NCBI GenBank assembly: GCA_051453625.1
Contig: JBOZIK010000001.1
Span: 21,804,157-21,865,755 of the forward strand
DNA length: 61,599 nucleotides
DNA from: Welwitschia mirabilis
Taxonomy: Eukaryota; Gnetophyta; Gnetopsida; Welwitschiales
Reading direction: 5' to 3'
Positions within the stretch are counted from its first letter, which is position 1. Every line of letters begins with the position of its first letter. Positions 36,495 to 49,400 of this stretch are shown piece by piece. The position numbers and the translations under genes were made by a program. The notes beneath the pieces are model-generated. The model had not been told where the DNA came from and made no database searches. It saw nothing but the letters and a program-made list of their open reading frames with translations.

Positions 36495-37874
36495 CATGCA
36501 TAGTACAATGAATCAAAATAAACTAGGTGAATACCTAGTATTTTTCTCTCCACATGAATAATTGTGGTTAACTTCATAGAAATTACACAAGTTTTTACTA
36601 GTCTTGCAATTACAATTTAAGAAAGAAGAAAGATAGTTTAAGAGATGCATTGAAACTTCATCTAGAAAGGTAAGGACATGAACTAGCTTCAAGGTTGAAC
36701 TTAACTCATCCTCCAGTACTATCTCTATCTAAAGATATCCTATGAATTCTTAAAACATAGTTACGCTATTAAGTAGTAATGGTTTAGATCACAGTGACAT
36801 AATCTTATTTAGCACATGAATATTAATGAACTCAAAAGTTACTTGGTCCTTCACAGCTCTTAAATAAGCATGAAGAGTAAGGAAAACAAGTATTTAAGAT
36901 CCATCAAATAAAAGGAACTTTAGATAAACTAACATAGGAATTAACTTAGATAAAAATATAACTTGATAACTTGGTTATTACTTAAGCATTACAAGTACAA
37001 TTATTTACAACTTAAAATTAAAATCAAATAACTACTTATATTAATTTCAAAAAATAAATGTTACATCACTAATAGAAAAATATTAGCATAGACTCTTCAA
37101 GATATTCTCAAAGCAAGCTAGCTCCCAAAGAAAGTGCTTAGAAGGCCATGTGGACTTGACAGTGCTAGGATTCTACTCTTTATTAAAATAAAGGATGGTA
37201 GAAATGAAGGCTCAAGAACCTTTTATAGGTAAGCATGAATAATTCTTTGGATTGTAATATTAGGTGAGTAGTTACAAAATGTATCATGTTGTGTTAGGTA
37301 TTATCTTTGCCATCTTGCATTAAGTACAAATTATCATGATGAGTTTAACACTTGGGTTCTAGAAGACACTGCCTCTGTCAAGTAATAACACCTAGCATCA
37401 CAAAATACAATCCCCCTATTAGTAGCAAGAGAACCATCTATCATGTATCTCCATCATCATCCTACTCAATACTGCCACATCTTACTATTATGTATCATCA
37501 TCATTATTGTGGCATGTCATTGATGATGCTAGTTATTTTTAAGGTAAAATCGATTAACCCATAATTGTGTTTGGCTAATTTTTCTATGACAAGTCTAAAA
37601 CATGAAAATTAAGGTGTTCTTATTAAAAGGATCTATTCATTGAGGACCTAGATAACAGCATCAGCATTTTAAGCTAGTTGATCATCATATTTTATCATGT
37701 CCTTCAAAATGATATAAATGTCCTAAAAATGTCACAGAAAGATGATAACTTTATAGATATATTAAAAAAAAGCAAAACACATAATTTCATGATAAATTAG
37801 TTATTTTCATATCTCTCTATTAAGCTAAATTAGTCATATAACTTGATCAAGATGTCAATTTTTACATGTTAATA
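36495..37874 (-). repeat. LTR, family D, - arm of inverted pair
   Basis: On the - strand it starts TATTAACATGTAAAAATTGA at 37874, has CTATAAAAGGTTCTTGAGCC near 37205-37225 and AATAAGATTATGTCACTGTG near 36790-36815, and ends near 36495. It mirrors 35008-36445 block by block, giving arms of about 1.4 kb around a spacer of about 50 bases. Confidence 0.8.
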
Positions 37875-38330
37875 GTAGCATTAGATGAAATTACATGTTT
37901 TTTTCTAGAACAAATGTATATCCTTAATAGTCTATATGATTTGATAACTGACATTATTCTCCTTAAGAGGCTCATTAAGTTATCTCCCTATGGTCATCCA
38001 AATCGAACTCATTTGGACTCCATAATATAGCTACCTCCTAATATTATGCTCTGCTTGTCACAAACCCCTTCAATCTTGTAACTTGTGAAGTTCGCCACCT
38101 CCTTAACTTCCCATCCTCACTACATCTGTGGCATCTCGTCCCTTCTTATGCCCTTTTCTTGCACTTAGTTCATCATCTTATTCTTTCCCAAAATCCATTA
38201 TGCTCATATATGCACTTGAATCCTATCCTTTAGCCTTAGAATATGCTTTCTACCTAGATAAATACTCCCTTTACCTTAAAACATAAAAAAGAGATTGAAG
38301 CACTTGTGTGCATGTTAAGAAAACAGACCT
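37875..38330 (+). other. Family F internal sequence, unassigned
   Basis: No readable similarity. It lies between the inverted LTR pair and the gag-protease remnant. Confidence 0.4.
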
Positions 38331-39720
38331 AAGACATGAAGTGGTTGAATATCACCCAGTAGAAGAGCAAATAGTATGGAATCTAAGAAATAATGCATGG
38401 AAAATAGCGAAGTGGTTTTCTAATATAGAACAAGATCATAAATAACAATTCACATCATTAGCAAAGGAAGATTCCAATAATGCATTCCTCCATGATTGTT
38501 GTCTATTCCATTAAACTTTAAATAATTCTAAAAAAAAAACTATCAAGATTACCTTCAAATCTAAGAGATCGTGAAGGCCTTTAATGACTCTATAGACCCA
38601 TCTGCTTAACTTGATGGCAAATACTACTTTAACATTAAAGATTTTTTAAGAGATGTTAATGTCAGCTTCATTCCTCACATAAGCAAGAATGACCTTGTCA
38701 ACCATAAGAAAGATATAATAGATTAGTAGACATCTATCTATACTAAAAGAATTGTATCTATAAATAGAGAAGCCATCGGACTTAAACTAAATAAGGAAAA
38801 CAATAAAAAATCAAAAGGACAGGATAAAAATCTAACCACTACATTCATTTCTCCTAGGAATAATCTAGTTCCTCTAAATTAGAATGCTTCTAATGATCCT
38901 TAATTACCCTATAAGGATGAAAGATATCAAGATTCAACTCTAATGAAGAATCTCTAAAAGGTAATAACTAAAGAAAATAAGAATATTACATCATCATATG
39001 ATGTAATAGGATACCTATAAAATTACAAAGCCAACCTCTCTATCCTAGACATCCTTTAAATGAGTAAATCTTGGAGGAAAAAATTACAAAGACTTGTATG
39101 TCCACAAATATATAGAGATTAGAAGATTCATCTTTTAAAATGAACTAGCAGAGCTAGAAGTGAAGGCTACCATACTCATTACTAAGAAAAAGGTATCATT
39201 ATTTCTTATTATTTTGTGTATGTTTGGGAAGAATATTCACAACTATCTCATCGACTCTAGAGCTTCTACCAAAATACTTCCCTCTAAGATAGCAGAGTAA
39301 CTAAACTTAATCCTAGAGAAATGTAGTAGATCATTCATCTAGATTGATCATACTAATGTTAATGTCTAAAACATTCTTAAGGATTTCAAAGTACAACTAG
39401 CCTCAGATGTGAGAAGCATGAGCATTATAGACTTCTACATAGTTAACATCCCACCCATTCATAATGCCCTGCTGAGTTAGAGTTGAATAGCTTTTCTCAA
39501 TGCTTACATCTTTTTAGAATACTCTTATATGTTGCTATCCTAAATAGGAGTCCCTAACCAAACCCGTGTTAAAAGGAATCCATACCTAAAGTATAATGTT
39601 ATGGCTTGTGGTAGGAAGAATATCAATCTAAAAGAACCCATCATAGACTCTGGGCTGGAAATTTATCTTTTCAAGGATCTCTTGGGCACCTCTCATGCAT
39701 GATAAGTGGAGTTAACAGCA
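38331..39720 (+). pseudogene. gag-protease remnant of family F element
   Basis: The first part (38600-38990) is charged, gag-like and unrecognised. Near 39000-39070 it reads YDVIGYL and NYKANLSILDIL, like the 'xxVVxxLxxxPAxLSVxDxLxxS' stretch that precedes retropepsins in plant gypsy elements. The protease follows near 39215-39510: NYLIDSRASTKILPSKIAE, LEKCSRSFI, then VNIPPIHNALLS, matching 'IDSGAS...PxxxLGxxLL'. The active site has Arg for Gly (codon at 39259-39261). Only about 140 bases remain before the 3' LTR, so pol is absent. Stops are mostly at expected Gln positions. Confidence 0.75.
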
Positions 39721-39859
39721 TATAATAATCTAAATAGTAGTTTCCATTTTTTACACCTAGATTTTTTGAGATTTTTTATTTTATAAGTTAGTATCTAATC
39801 CCTCTCATCATTCTTCTACCTCTTGTCACCCATTACGAATGTCTGGATGTAGACAAGTA

Positions 39860-42273
39860 TTATGCACCAACATGACCACTGATACTTAGGGGATTCTTTC
39901 ACCTCTCATCGCCTACCATTTCTCCCATCTTCCTTTCCTCTTCTACCTTCTCCTCCTTATCCTTTCACTTCTTATCCTCTCTTCTCTACTTTTCCTCACT
40001 TCTTTCTTCCATCTTCATTATTTGCTCTTATCTTCTCTCCCCTTCCCCTCCGTATTTCCTCTGTCTTTCTATCATCTTATCTTTCTCTCATTCTTTTCTT
40101 ATCTTTTCTCTATTTATCCCTTCTTTCTACCCTCTTTTTTCTTTCTTATTCGATCTTCCTTTTTTCTTCCTCTTGTCTCTCCTTGCACTACTTCCTACTC
40201 CCTCTAACTCATCTAATCATCAGAATTTCATGTCCTAAGGATGGAATTCCACTAAATTCCATGTCTTGTGTGTGGAATCTACTCCTCTTCCATGCTTAGG
40301 ATGTGAAATATAGATCCTTCATCCTTAGAGATGGGGACCCCTTTGATTCTTAACACATTCCTTGGCTCTAGAAACCTCTAGACCTGGTTTCTTAGTTTTC
40401 CTTCCCTTCCACTACATATTGATAGTGAGGGATCTGCTTCCACTAGTTCCTTCCCCACTCTCACCCTTTCTTCTCCTTTTTAGTTTTATTTTTTCTTCAT
40501 CTTCTTCTTTTTTTTTTTTAACCTCCTTTACCTTTCCAAATCTCATGCCTTCACTCACCTGAATTTCATGCACAAGTTCTAGAATCTAGCCCTCTTCCAC
40601 ATTTAGGGTATGGAAGTTCCCTCTTCTATGCTTAGATTCAAAGCTAATTAGCCTATTAACCCTTGCTTTAACTCAAAATTTATCTTTCTTGATTCACACC
40701 ACCTTTTGTAGCTCCTCAAAAATCAAGAAATCCTTCTTTGATTTCCCTCTAGGTTCTTATCTCTCCGTCATCACTACGAATCCCCTTAACATCTACCTTT
40801 AAGGTCTTAACTATTAAGATGCATTAATTATGGGTTTATAAGAGTCTTAAGATTACATAAAATCCTTAGGATGTATTAGATTCAAGCAATCCTACCTGTG
40901 ACATTACATTACTAGATGAGTACCAGCCTAATGCCTAGGGAGGGGAATACTATTTTGGTGGGATGATCCTTTCTAGCACCATTAGACACTCGTCAATGAT
41001 TACCATCATATTGATAACTACGATCACATAAAACATTATCATCATGTCAACCATTGTAGTCAGGATCACTACTACCATGTTTACCATAATAATGTAATCA
41101 ATGATCATAATTTGTTAATTACAATAATCATGTTCATTACCAATGATGATGATCATGCTGAGAATCCCAATCACTAGTCATCCATGTTAGTCCATCAAAT
41201 TTTCTACTAATTTGAAGCTATCTACAAAGACTCACATGATCTATTTTCACTTAACTCCCTTCTTATTCTTCCACATTGGTCCCTCTCCTCTGATTCTAGT
41301 TCAAAGGGTTAATCTCTCATTTTCTCTATCATTCCTAAGTCCCTACATTTTGAAGATCCTCTCTACATTCTCCCTTAATTATCAATGCCCCTTCCAGCCT
41401 AGTTAACTCTCTATAAACTAGAGATGTCCTCTCCCTTCATCTGCTTTCCAGATCATTAGCCTTATCTTTATGTTAGTTATAATTGTAGGTCAGTAGATAG
41501 ATCCATCTTTCTGGTGGTAGAAGATACCAAACAATGCATCTTATTCGTTTCTTCTCTACTGGTATTTCTCTAGTCATTTATAATTCACTATTTTATTTTC
41601 TCCTATTATGTTATAGATCCTTCTCCTCCTCTCTCACAAGGAAAACACTATATAATTACCTTCTAAACTAGAGGAGAGAGAGTGTATGTGTGTGAGTTTT
41701 GTGATAATTTCTATAATAAAACATAGTTATTTTTTCACATCTTGAGACTTGCGTTACTAAGTACCTCAAGAATAGTAAATAGAGGACTTGACTTTAGGCA
41801 GCCTCTTTCCATGAAGGAGGATTGTTATTCCTTGGAGGAAGAACACCCTTAAGTGCACTTTTCCTCCTTATCTGAATCTCATCCTAGCTCTCTTTCTTAG
41901 CCTAGGAAGAAGACTTATAGAACCCTCTAATTCCATAGATAAGACATGTTTCACCTTCTTGTAGTATAGCAAGACCTTGGTGTAGTCAAGGGAATACATC
42001 ATCTTTGACCAAATCATCTCTTCTATGTACCCTTTACCTTTTTCCTTTTTTGTTTTCATTGTTTTATTTACTTTCGTTTTATGAGGATACCCACTAGACA
42101 TCACCCATCATTCTCACTCTATTCCCTGATTACTCTGTACCTAAGGGAAATAATAGGAGTACCTAATTTCTAATTGTCCTCTAAAACAAGTCTAAAACCT
42201 CCAACTTGAAAGCAAGCGTTGTTATCTCTTCTAAGCCTAAGAAAGAAAATCTACATCAATAGATTAAAGAAAT
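39860..42273 (+). repeat. 3' LTR of the family F element
   Basis: Starts TTATGCACCAACATGACC and is colinear with the 5' LTR. It carries modules TTCATGTCCTAAGGATGGAA (40227) and TTCCATGTCTTGTGTGTGGAA-like (40258), an ATCAT-rich stretch at 40985-41150, and TATATAAT at 41649-41656. It ends just before AATTATG (42274), which also precedes the 5' LTR at 31301. The exact terminal bases are ambiguous because the LTR start and flank both contain TTATG. Confidence 0.85.
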
Positions 42274-43210
42274 AATTATGAAGTAATACCAGCAATACGA
42301 TGACAACAAGAATAGTTGGATTAAAAGATAAATTTATTCTCTAATGAGAAGAACTCAGGTCATTCAAAGTTATCTTCAATCCTTACCAATTTATATAATA
42401 TCGTGTTCATGTACTTGAAAGAAGTTGTCAAGCATGTGGAAAGGTTGGAAACAAATTCTCTATTAGAAAGCACTGATTGTGAGAACTGTATTCATTACAA
42501 AAACTGGAATTGTATGTGAAAATTATATGTAAAGGTCGTTTTGATTTAAAATTATTTCAGGAGTTAAATTTTCACCTCTTAGTTAGGATACTTTTCATGT
42601 TACATACAAAGAATGAATAATGGACTCAAGTGTTAAAATATAAATAGTTAAATCATTTTCAAAACTTATTTGAAGTTCCACATATTATTAAAGGATCCAT
42701 AATGTCAAATGATTTGCAAAAATTACAAAATTGACTAAAGAATCATATGAATTCAGATGTTCATGGAAATTGGAAATGAGAAGGTAATAATAATTTTAAA
42801 TCTTTAAAAGCTTATATACTCTTTGAATTTATCATCTAGATAAAGAAATAATTAGAGAGAAAAAATTAAAATTATCTTAAACCTATAGCTGGTTTTTCCC
42901 TCAACGTAATTAGATAATTACATTTTTGAAAGCTTCTTTGAAAATATAGGTACACAGTTACAAATTACTGCTACTTTGAAAAATAAAGAAGAATCCTTTA
43001 AACATAATTTTCTTTTTTGCAGATGGACAAGAAAAAGTTGGCATCTCATTTTATCATGATAAAGTAGCATAGAGTTTTTTCATATAATATTAAATACTTA
43101 GCTAATATTTAGATGAAAAGTAAATGTGCCTTATGTTATTTATCTCCTTATGTGCTAAGAAAAGTTTGGATAGAGCATAATTTAAGATTACTTAAAGAAA
43201 AAGAATTTCT
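42274..43210 (+). pseudogene. LINE ORF2 remnant, 3' part (RT thumb and zf-RVT)
   Basis: Continues the LINE broken at 31307. It begins NSWIKR, then LMRRTQVIQSYLQSLPIYIIS (42337-42405), the 'RxxLIxSVLQSIPxYxMS' thumb motif. ENCIHY then NWNCM near 42480-42515 correspond to the 'IHYINWDxIC' segment. MKSKCALCYLSPYV near 43110-43155 fits the zf-RVT domain ('CPLC'). If the LTR element and one AATTATG copy are removed in thought, the frame is continuous through the junction. The poly(A) tail is not found. Confidence 0.8.
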
Positions 43211-45030
43211 TATTCAATCTAGTTAAAATTTAATTGGAATGAAAGTCTAAAAAATTTTAAAGAAATTATATTTTAAAATGAAACATTATTATTTTCATAT
43301 ATCAATTTTCTTATCTCTTTATACTTAGCTAATCATTGATGGTAAAGGAGTTCGATAATTGAATCTTTATCATGCTAAGATGAAACTTTCTTAATTTTTG
43401 CTCTAGCCCCTAAAGTTATGAGGTTTTTTTAATATGAAGCCTTTCACCTTATCAAAACCTTTAAATAATTACTTGAGAGCTAAGATAAGAAAATAGAAGT
43501 AAAATGGCGTTGCATCTAAAACAAGAACTATTTTAAAGAATAAAATCTCCTACTGTTACTAGTACATCGGCCACCATAGCAGGGGAACAGAGGAAAGGAA
43601 AAAAAGAAAAGAAAGAAATAAAAACATCATAAATAGAACATAATTAGACCTTTATAGAAACTACATAAAACTTGAACAACTTAAGTGCACAACATTAACA
43701 TAAAATAAACATCAAATTCTAATACACATATGACCATTTCTGATAAAAATTCATTTAAATTATTCTAATTCAAATAAAAGTAAGTATTAAAAGTATGAGA
43801 GATGAGATGTAGGAACAGAAACATAATGGAGAATAAGATAAGGATCTATGTTGTATGTACTGTATGCATAGGTGTAATAAATATGTGTAATAATGTAAAG
43901 TTATAAGGATCTTATTTCTATTAGATCAAATTTCTATTTAATATTAAATGTTGGTTTATTTTATATGGGTTCATAACTAATGTTGGAGTTAAATGGTTTG
44001 TTCTAGCTCATCACATCTCACGTGTGAAGTTCAGACTTGGTTGATTACCTTGGACATGGATCATTACTTAATTAATAAGAACTATCATTCACGATTTTAT
44101 AAGATAGTGGATTATAGTGGAAGTTTGAAGTGTTAAGGAGAAGCATAATTTACTATCTAAAAGACTTTATTGTAAGAGTCTAGTGTTCCATAAAGGACGA
44201 TAAATTAATATCTATCATCTACCATGCATTCACTACATTACCACATTAATTTGACTTCATTGACACTATAATAAATCTAAATTAATTGATGTCTCATCTA
44301 AGTCAAACGAGGAATATCAGGTGATGCATTTGATGATACTAGAATTAGCCCAAGAAAATTGTAATTTATTCATGTTATTACTTCCATGAGCATTATGCAC
44401 TCTTAATTAAGGATTCAATTAAAAATAAAATCTCTAATTCTTGAGAGCACCTTTTGTATTAGTAGAATCATATGTGTTTCACATGAGCCTTAATTTAATA
44501 CACTCTTAATTAACATAATGAATAATGAAAAGGATGTGTTGATATGTAAATGTAAGATCTGATCTTAAAGGGGTAGACTTGACTGTTGAACCTTGTATTG
44601 ACGTAAAAAAGAAACTCAGTCTGATACACTTATATTGGAAATTCATTTCATAATTTGATATTGGTAATTAAATGTAGAGGTACCTATAGAACATTTATTA
44701 TATGAACCTATGCTTCCTTACCCCCATTCCAACCCTAAAGATATGCTTATAGAGATTTTTGACTTTCCTAATGATAATTAAAACCCAAAGGTGTTGGGTT
44801 AGAATACTTAAGAAAAGGTTTTATTAATTGCTTATTAAAGAAATAGAAGATGTAACATTAATAGTAGCAATCTCAAAGAGAAGCAAGAAATATGACTAGA
44901 TCTTTATTAAAAATGTTAGAGGTTCTATCACAAGAGTTGAAATCCATGACTAGTTTTTGTTAAAGTTATTGACAATTCCATCATAGTCTCACACACAATA
45001 GTAATGTAATAAGAAAGAATTATAGATTTA
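43211..45030. other. Unassigned AT-rich stretch
   Basis: No readable gene or LTR pair. The 3' end of the LINE and the missing front part of the Penelope-like element must lie here or be lost. Confidence 0.45.
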
Positions 45031-45035
45031 TAAAT

Positions 45036-45960
45036 TTGGACATAAAACCACATATTCTTTACGTTAAATCAAATTTAATAATATTTATGGAGTTTTCTGA
45101 AGTGAAAGAAATAAACAAAATGCCCAGATGGTGGAAGAGATACATAGATTATGCATTGTGTTGGTGGAAGTACTTCAACCATGAACTTGAACTGTTATTC
45201 AAGCATTTCAATTCCTTGCATGAATGCATGAAATTTATGATGGAAAAATACATGAATAGGGGCATTACCTTTTTTAGACTCATAAATCCAGAGAAAAGAG
45301 GTCTAGCTAAGGCTTTTTATATATTTCAATAGGTGTTTTTAGAAAGGGTACTCAGATGGATGGGTACATAGATGGAGGCTCCAACCATTACTACATGCAA
45401 AAAATAGCAATAATACACAAATTAATGAATGGGTCCTAAAGGTATTTTAATGAGAAATAGTTTTTCTAAGAGTTCAAGCACATTAATGAAGTCCTTTTCC
45501 ATAATGAATACAAAACAAAGGAGATTTTAAAAAAATGGAGAAAAGCAATATAGAAGGCTACATATTGGGACTTGCCATTAGAATAAGCTAAACAAATAAC
45601 ATATAATCCTTCCATTTGTAGACAATTCTAGCATGAGAATAGGTAATATTGCATGTTCCCATGGGAGAGGGATCTCATTCAGATCAACAAAGAGGGTTAA
45701 TAAACTCTTTCCCTTTCCAAAGAATAATATTGATAAAATAGATAGATGTAGGCATACATTATTAAATGTCTATTTGATGTCTTCTATGTCAGATAGGTAA
45801 GTTAAACATTTAGAGATCCAATCAAGAAGCATGAAGCAGATGTAAGACATAGTAGATAAAACAAATCACCACTTGTAAAGAATCTTCGAAAACAAATGGA
45901 TCATAGATGGAAGTTGGAAAAAGTTTTAATTTTGACCATCATTGATGATGATTATAATAC
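45036..45960 (+). pseudogene. Penelope-like element remnant (RT end and GIY-YIG-like region)
   Basis: The longest frame (45036-45332) reads IFMEFSEVKEINKM, then RWWKRYIDYALCWWK, then LFKHFNSLHECMKF and TMEK-like MMEKY. This is the Penelope-type RT core: 'xYMExFExxAL', the palm 'WxRYIDD', then 'LNSLHPxIKFTME'. The second catalytic Asp reads Tyr (TAT at 45149-45151). Further on, ILPFVDNSSMRIG near 45600-45640 and FPKNNIDKIDRC near 45716-45750 fit the region before the endonuclease. In another frame AYIIKCL, FYVR and then FRDPIKKHEADVRHS (45752-45880) fit a GIY-YIG nuclease. The RT fingers are missing. Penelope-like elements with endonuclease are known from conifers. Confidence 0.8.
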
Positions 45961-46009
45961 AAAAATCCAAAAATCCTAAAAAATCAAAATCCATGATCAT
46001 AATGTGAAT

Positions 46010-46406
46010 AAGAATAGTAGCACGTCCCTTAAACCTCACTTCCATGATTTCTAAATTTAATCAGTGACTAAACATTTATATGTTTCCTTCCCTTTCTCCT
46101 ACTACACCAAAACCTAAAGAGAAGGCATTGTAGCCTTGAAACATTAGTTATATCATAATTCAAGAAATGAAATATAATTAAATATAGTTACCAAAGATCA
46201 TAATGCTAAAATAATCACCTAACAAACTATGTAATCATGTCAAAAACATACCTTGTAAAAAGTTAAGTTATTGAATATTTTAAGTAATTATTTAATTAGT
46301 ATAAAATTATTTTTATTTTAAATTTATTTCCTTTAAAAATTAAATGCACATAAAGATTCCACATTATATTTAAGAATAATAACATGATAATGCAAGAATA
46401 ATGACA
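46010..46406 (+). repeat. 5' LTR of copia element
   Basis: Resembles 50360-50716 in order: GTCCC-TTAA near the start, a CTTGTAAAAA block, TTTATTTCCTTTAAAA, then CACATAAAGATT. The start is approximate. The primer site follows directly. Confidence 0.65.
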
Positions 46407-46419
46407 TGTTATCAAAATT
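46407..46419 (+). promoter_or_regulatory. Primer-binding site, initiator-Met tRNA type
   Basis: TGTTATCAAAATT against the usual copia TGGTATCAGAGCT. Position directly after the LTR supports it despite several changes. Confidence 0.55.
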
Positions 46420-46499
46420 TAAAAAATAATTTTATGAAAAGATGAAGGAAAGCACAAGCTACACAAGGTTCAAAGCTAAATCCACAAGACACAAAAACA

Positions 46500-49400
46500 A
46501 TGATGAACAAGAAAAAAAAGAAAGAAAAAGAAAAAAGTAACCATATCACATGTTTCAAAATTGATATTTCTTTTGGATTTATGGCACTTGAAAAGAATTA
46601 TGCCTTTACACATGATAATCATACATTATGGAAACTCAGAGCACCCAAACTCATGAAAGGATTTGGAATGATAAAGGTCATAGGAAAATTAAAAGATAGA
46701 CATTCAAATGAAGAGCAAGTACTGATACATATGGTTCTAGAGATCAACATAAGTTATGATTGTCTATCCATGGTTCTGCACTTGAAGATTACCATAGAAC
46801 TATGAAAGTTTTGGCAGTAAATTTCATTAACAACAACGAAGACAAGAGTATGGTCTTATATGAAAAAGTGTTTAATTTGGAGATAGTAGAACATGATGGA
46901 ATATCACAGCTAAAGAAACAAGTTGTATGAAACAAGACATAATCAAGAAAGAAAAAGTTGAGACTAATGAATTAATATTTCAATATACAATGCTCTATGT
47001 TTTACCAAGTCTTTATGATGCATTTAACGAGGCCTTATCAACTTCATCAAATATTCCTTAAAAACATTAAGTACCCAATTATTATAAAAGTAAATAGACC
47101 TTAAAGCAAAGAAAAAGAAACGACCGAAACTATAACTAGCATGAAAATGCGAAATAAAAACCACATGAGCAAGAAGAAGAATTACAGAGCAAAAATATGA
47201 TGCCAAATCTATAAGATGAAGGTATTTTTGAAAAATTAAGAAGTTATGAAATAATTCAAAGAAAGTAGAAGAAGAAGTCATCTAGATAATCAATAAGAGA
47301 GGTAACATGAGATAAGAGAAGAATTTCGGGCATTATCAATGCATGAAACAAGAAATCACTAGTTAATTAATTTTAAAGACTCTTTTCACATGATTGATAA
47401 TAAAAGCCTTCTAAAGAACCTTGGGTCAATGATTATCAACATCACATGATCACAAGAGATAAAACCAAGGTGCTGGTCCAAAACATTAGAACCACAAATT
47501 TCCTAAAAATGATACTAATAGAAGTATTATAACTTCAGAATCTAACAATGAATATTATTTAAATAACAATGCTATTGAGAGATGAATTTAAGGTTATGTT
47601 CAACCCATAAAATAGAATTTGTTATAGTATTTAAAAAAAGACCAAATTAATAGAATCCTATGACACAACATCTGCATGAAGATTATGTAATCCGAATTGG
47701 CTTGAATAAACTCGACCTAATAAGATGGCATTGAATATTGGGACAAACATTAACCTTGAAACAATATGAGTAATATTAAATACCTTTACTAAAGTATCAC
47801 ACTTGAAAAACTAGATTTGTAAAAATTGTCAAATGGAAAAAATACAAAATGAAACAACTCCTAGAATTCCAAGTGAAAGCCAAGAATAAATATGTATAGA
47901 CTAATATTTGCACAATCTTTTAAAAAATAAAAAAACACTCTAATCTTCATTGATGATCATACTAGAATTATCTTTATGCATTTTATGAAAATAATAGTCA
48001 TAGATGTGCACTGAATCTCAAGACATCATGGACAAATAGGACAAAGTAAAACTAAGAAGGCTCAACACTGATGGAGGCGAAGAATTCATATCCTAAGAAT
48101 CGCAAGGAGAATTGAAAAAAGCATGAAGATAACGCTAAGTTATTTCCTCATGTACACATAAAAGAAATGGAGTAGCAGAAAGGAAAAACCATACTATCAT
48201 GGAAACGGTGCATTACATGACGTATGAAATTATTGTGTTTTGGAAACATTAGATGGGATTCATAACCATAATAATACTAATAAAGAATCATCTTTTAACT
48301 ATAACTATCAATAATACAACCCCATCGATCTTTAGTCCCACAAATAGAATTGAATTAAACATCTCAAAATCATTGGCGTAAATACTACATGCACATCATA
48401 AACAGTAAATAAGTAAGTTGGATAATAAAATTCAAATTGCATTACTAGTTGCATATAATTTGGAAAGTAAAGCGCATGAAGTGTAGGATGGAAAATGAAG
48501 AAGAGATTATAATCCTAAAAAATGTAACTTTTGATAAAGTAAATATGATCTTGAAACTTGATACATAAGAGATCATGAACTTGCCTTTAGTCCCGAAAGA
48601 CAATATGATTAAATAGGAACTTAGTCAAAATTTCATGATTTTAGTTGAAGAAACTAAAGAAAGAGAATACAATTAAGTTAACTAGATCAAATGCAATAAG
48701 ACAATCAAGATCAAAATGAATAGAGCTATAGAACAAATAGAACCAAAACAAGAAGAAACAAAATTGGTCCATGTATCTACCCAACTTTACNNNNNNNNNN
48801 NNNNNNNNNNNCAATCAAACTTGAATGAGAGAAGAAGGGCTCAAAAAGGAGATAAAACTAGAACTACAAGACAAATCATTACATTTCTTGCACAAAAGAT
48901 AAAACCAAAAACTATGAAATAAGCCCTAAAAAATCCAAGATGAAAAGAGACAATGTAAGTAGAATATAACATGTTAATCAACAATGATACTTGAAATCTA
49001 ATCCAGACTAACATGAATCCCATTGGAATTAAGTGGATATTAAAATACCATAAAAAGGTAGGAATTAATACTTGTAATGAAACAACATTCCCAAAAGGAA
49101 GTTATTGATTTCATAAAGACTTTTACTCCAACCAAAGGAATAAGAATAGTCAAAATATTATTAACGTTGACCTAAAAACACAAATAGAATCCATTACAAA
49201 TGGATGTAAAGTTAGCTTCCCTAAGCAGAATCATAGATAAGGAAATATGAATCACATAATTACTAGGCTTCATAGTTAAAGGTCATGAAAATAAAGTCTA
49301 TAAAACCTAAATTTCTTATATGGCTTAAAACAGGCACCAAAATCATAGTATGGAGAAATGATGTATATATAAAGAATAGGCTGCAACAAATCATATGTTA

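Noticed and set aside
35008-37874. A DNA transposon with long terminal inverted repeats (foldback or MULE type)
   Set aside because: The arms match known LTRs elsewhere in the window that stand alone with primer sites, and there is no target duplication at the outer ends.
45036-45332. First thought to be a LINE or bacterial-type RT
   Set aside because: The WKRYID palm motif followed by LNSLH-like and KFTMEK-like text, plus the downstream nuclease-like stretch, fits Penelope-like elements much better.
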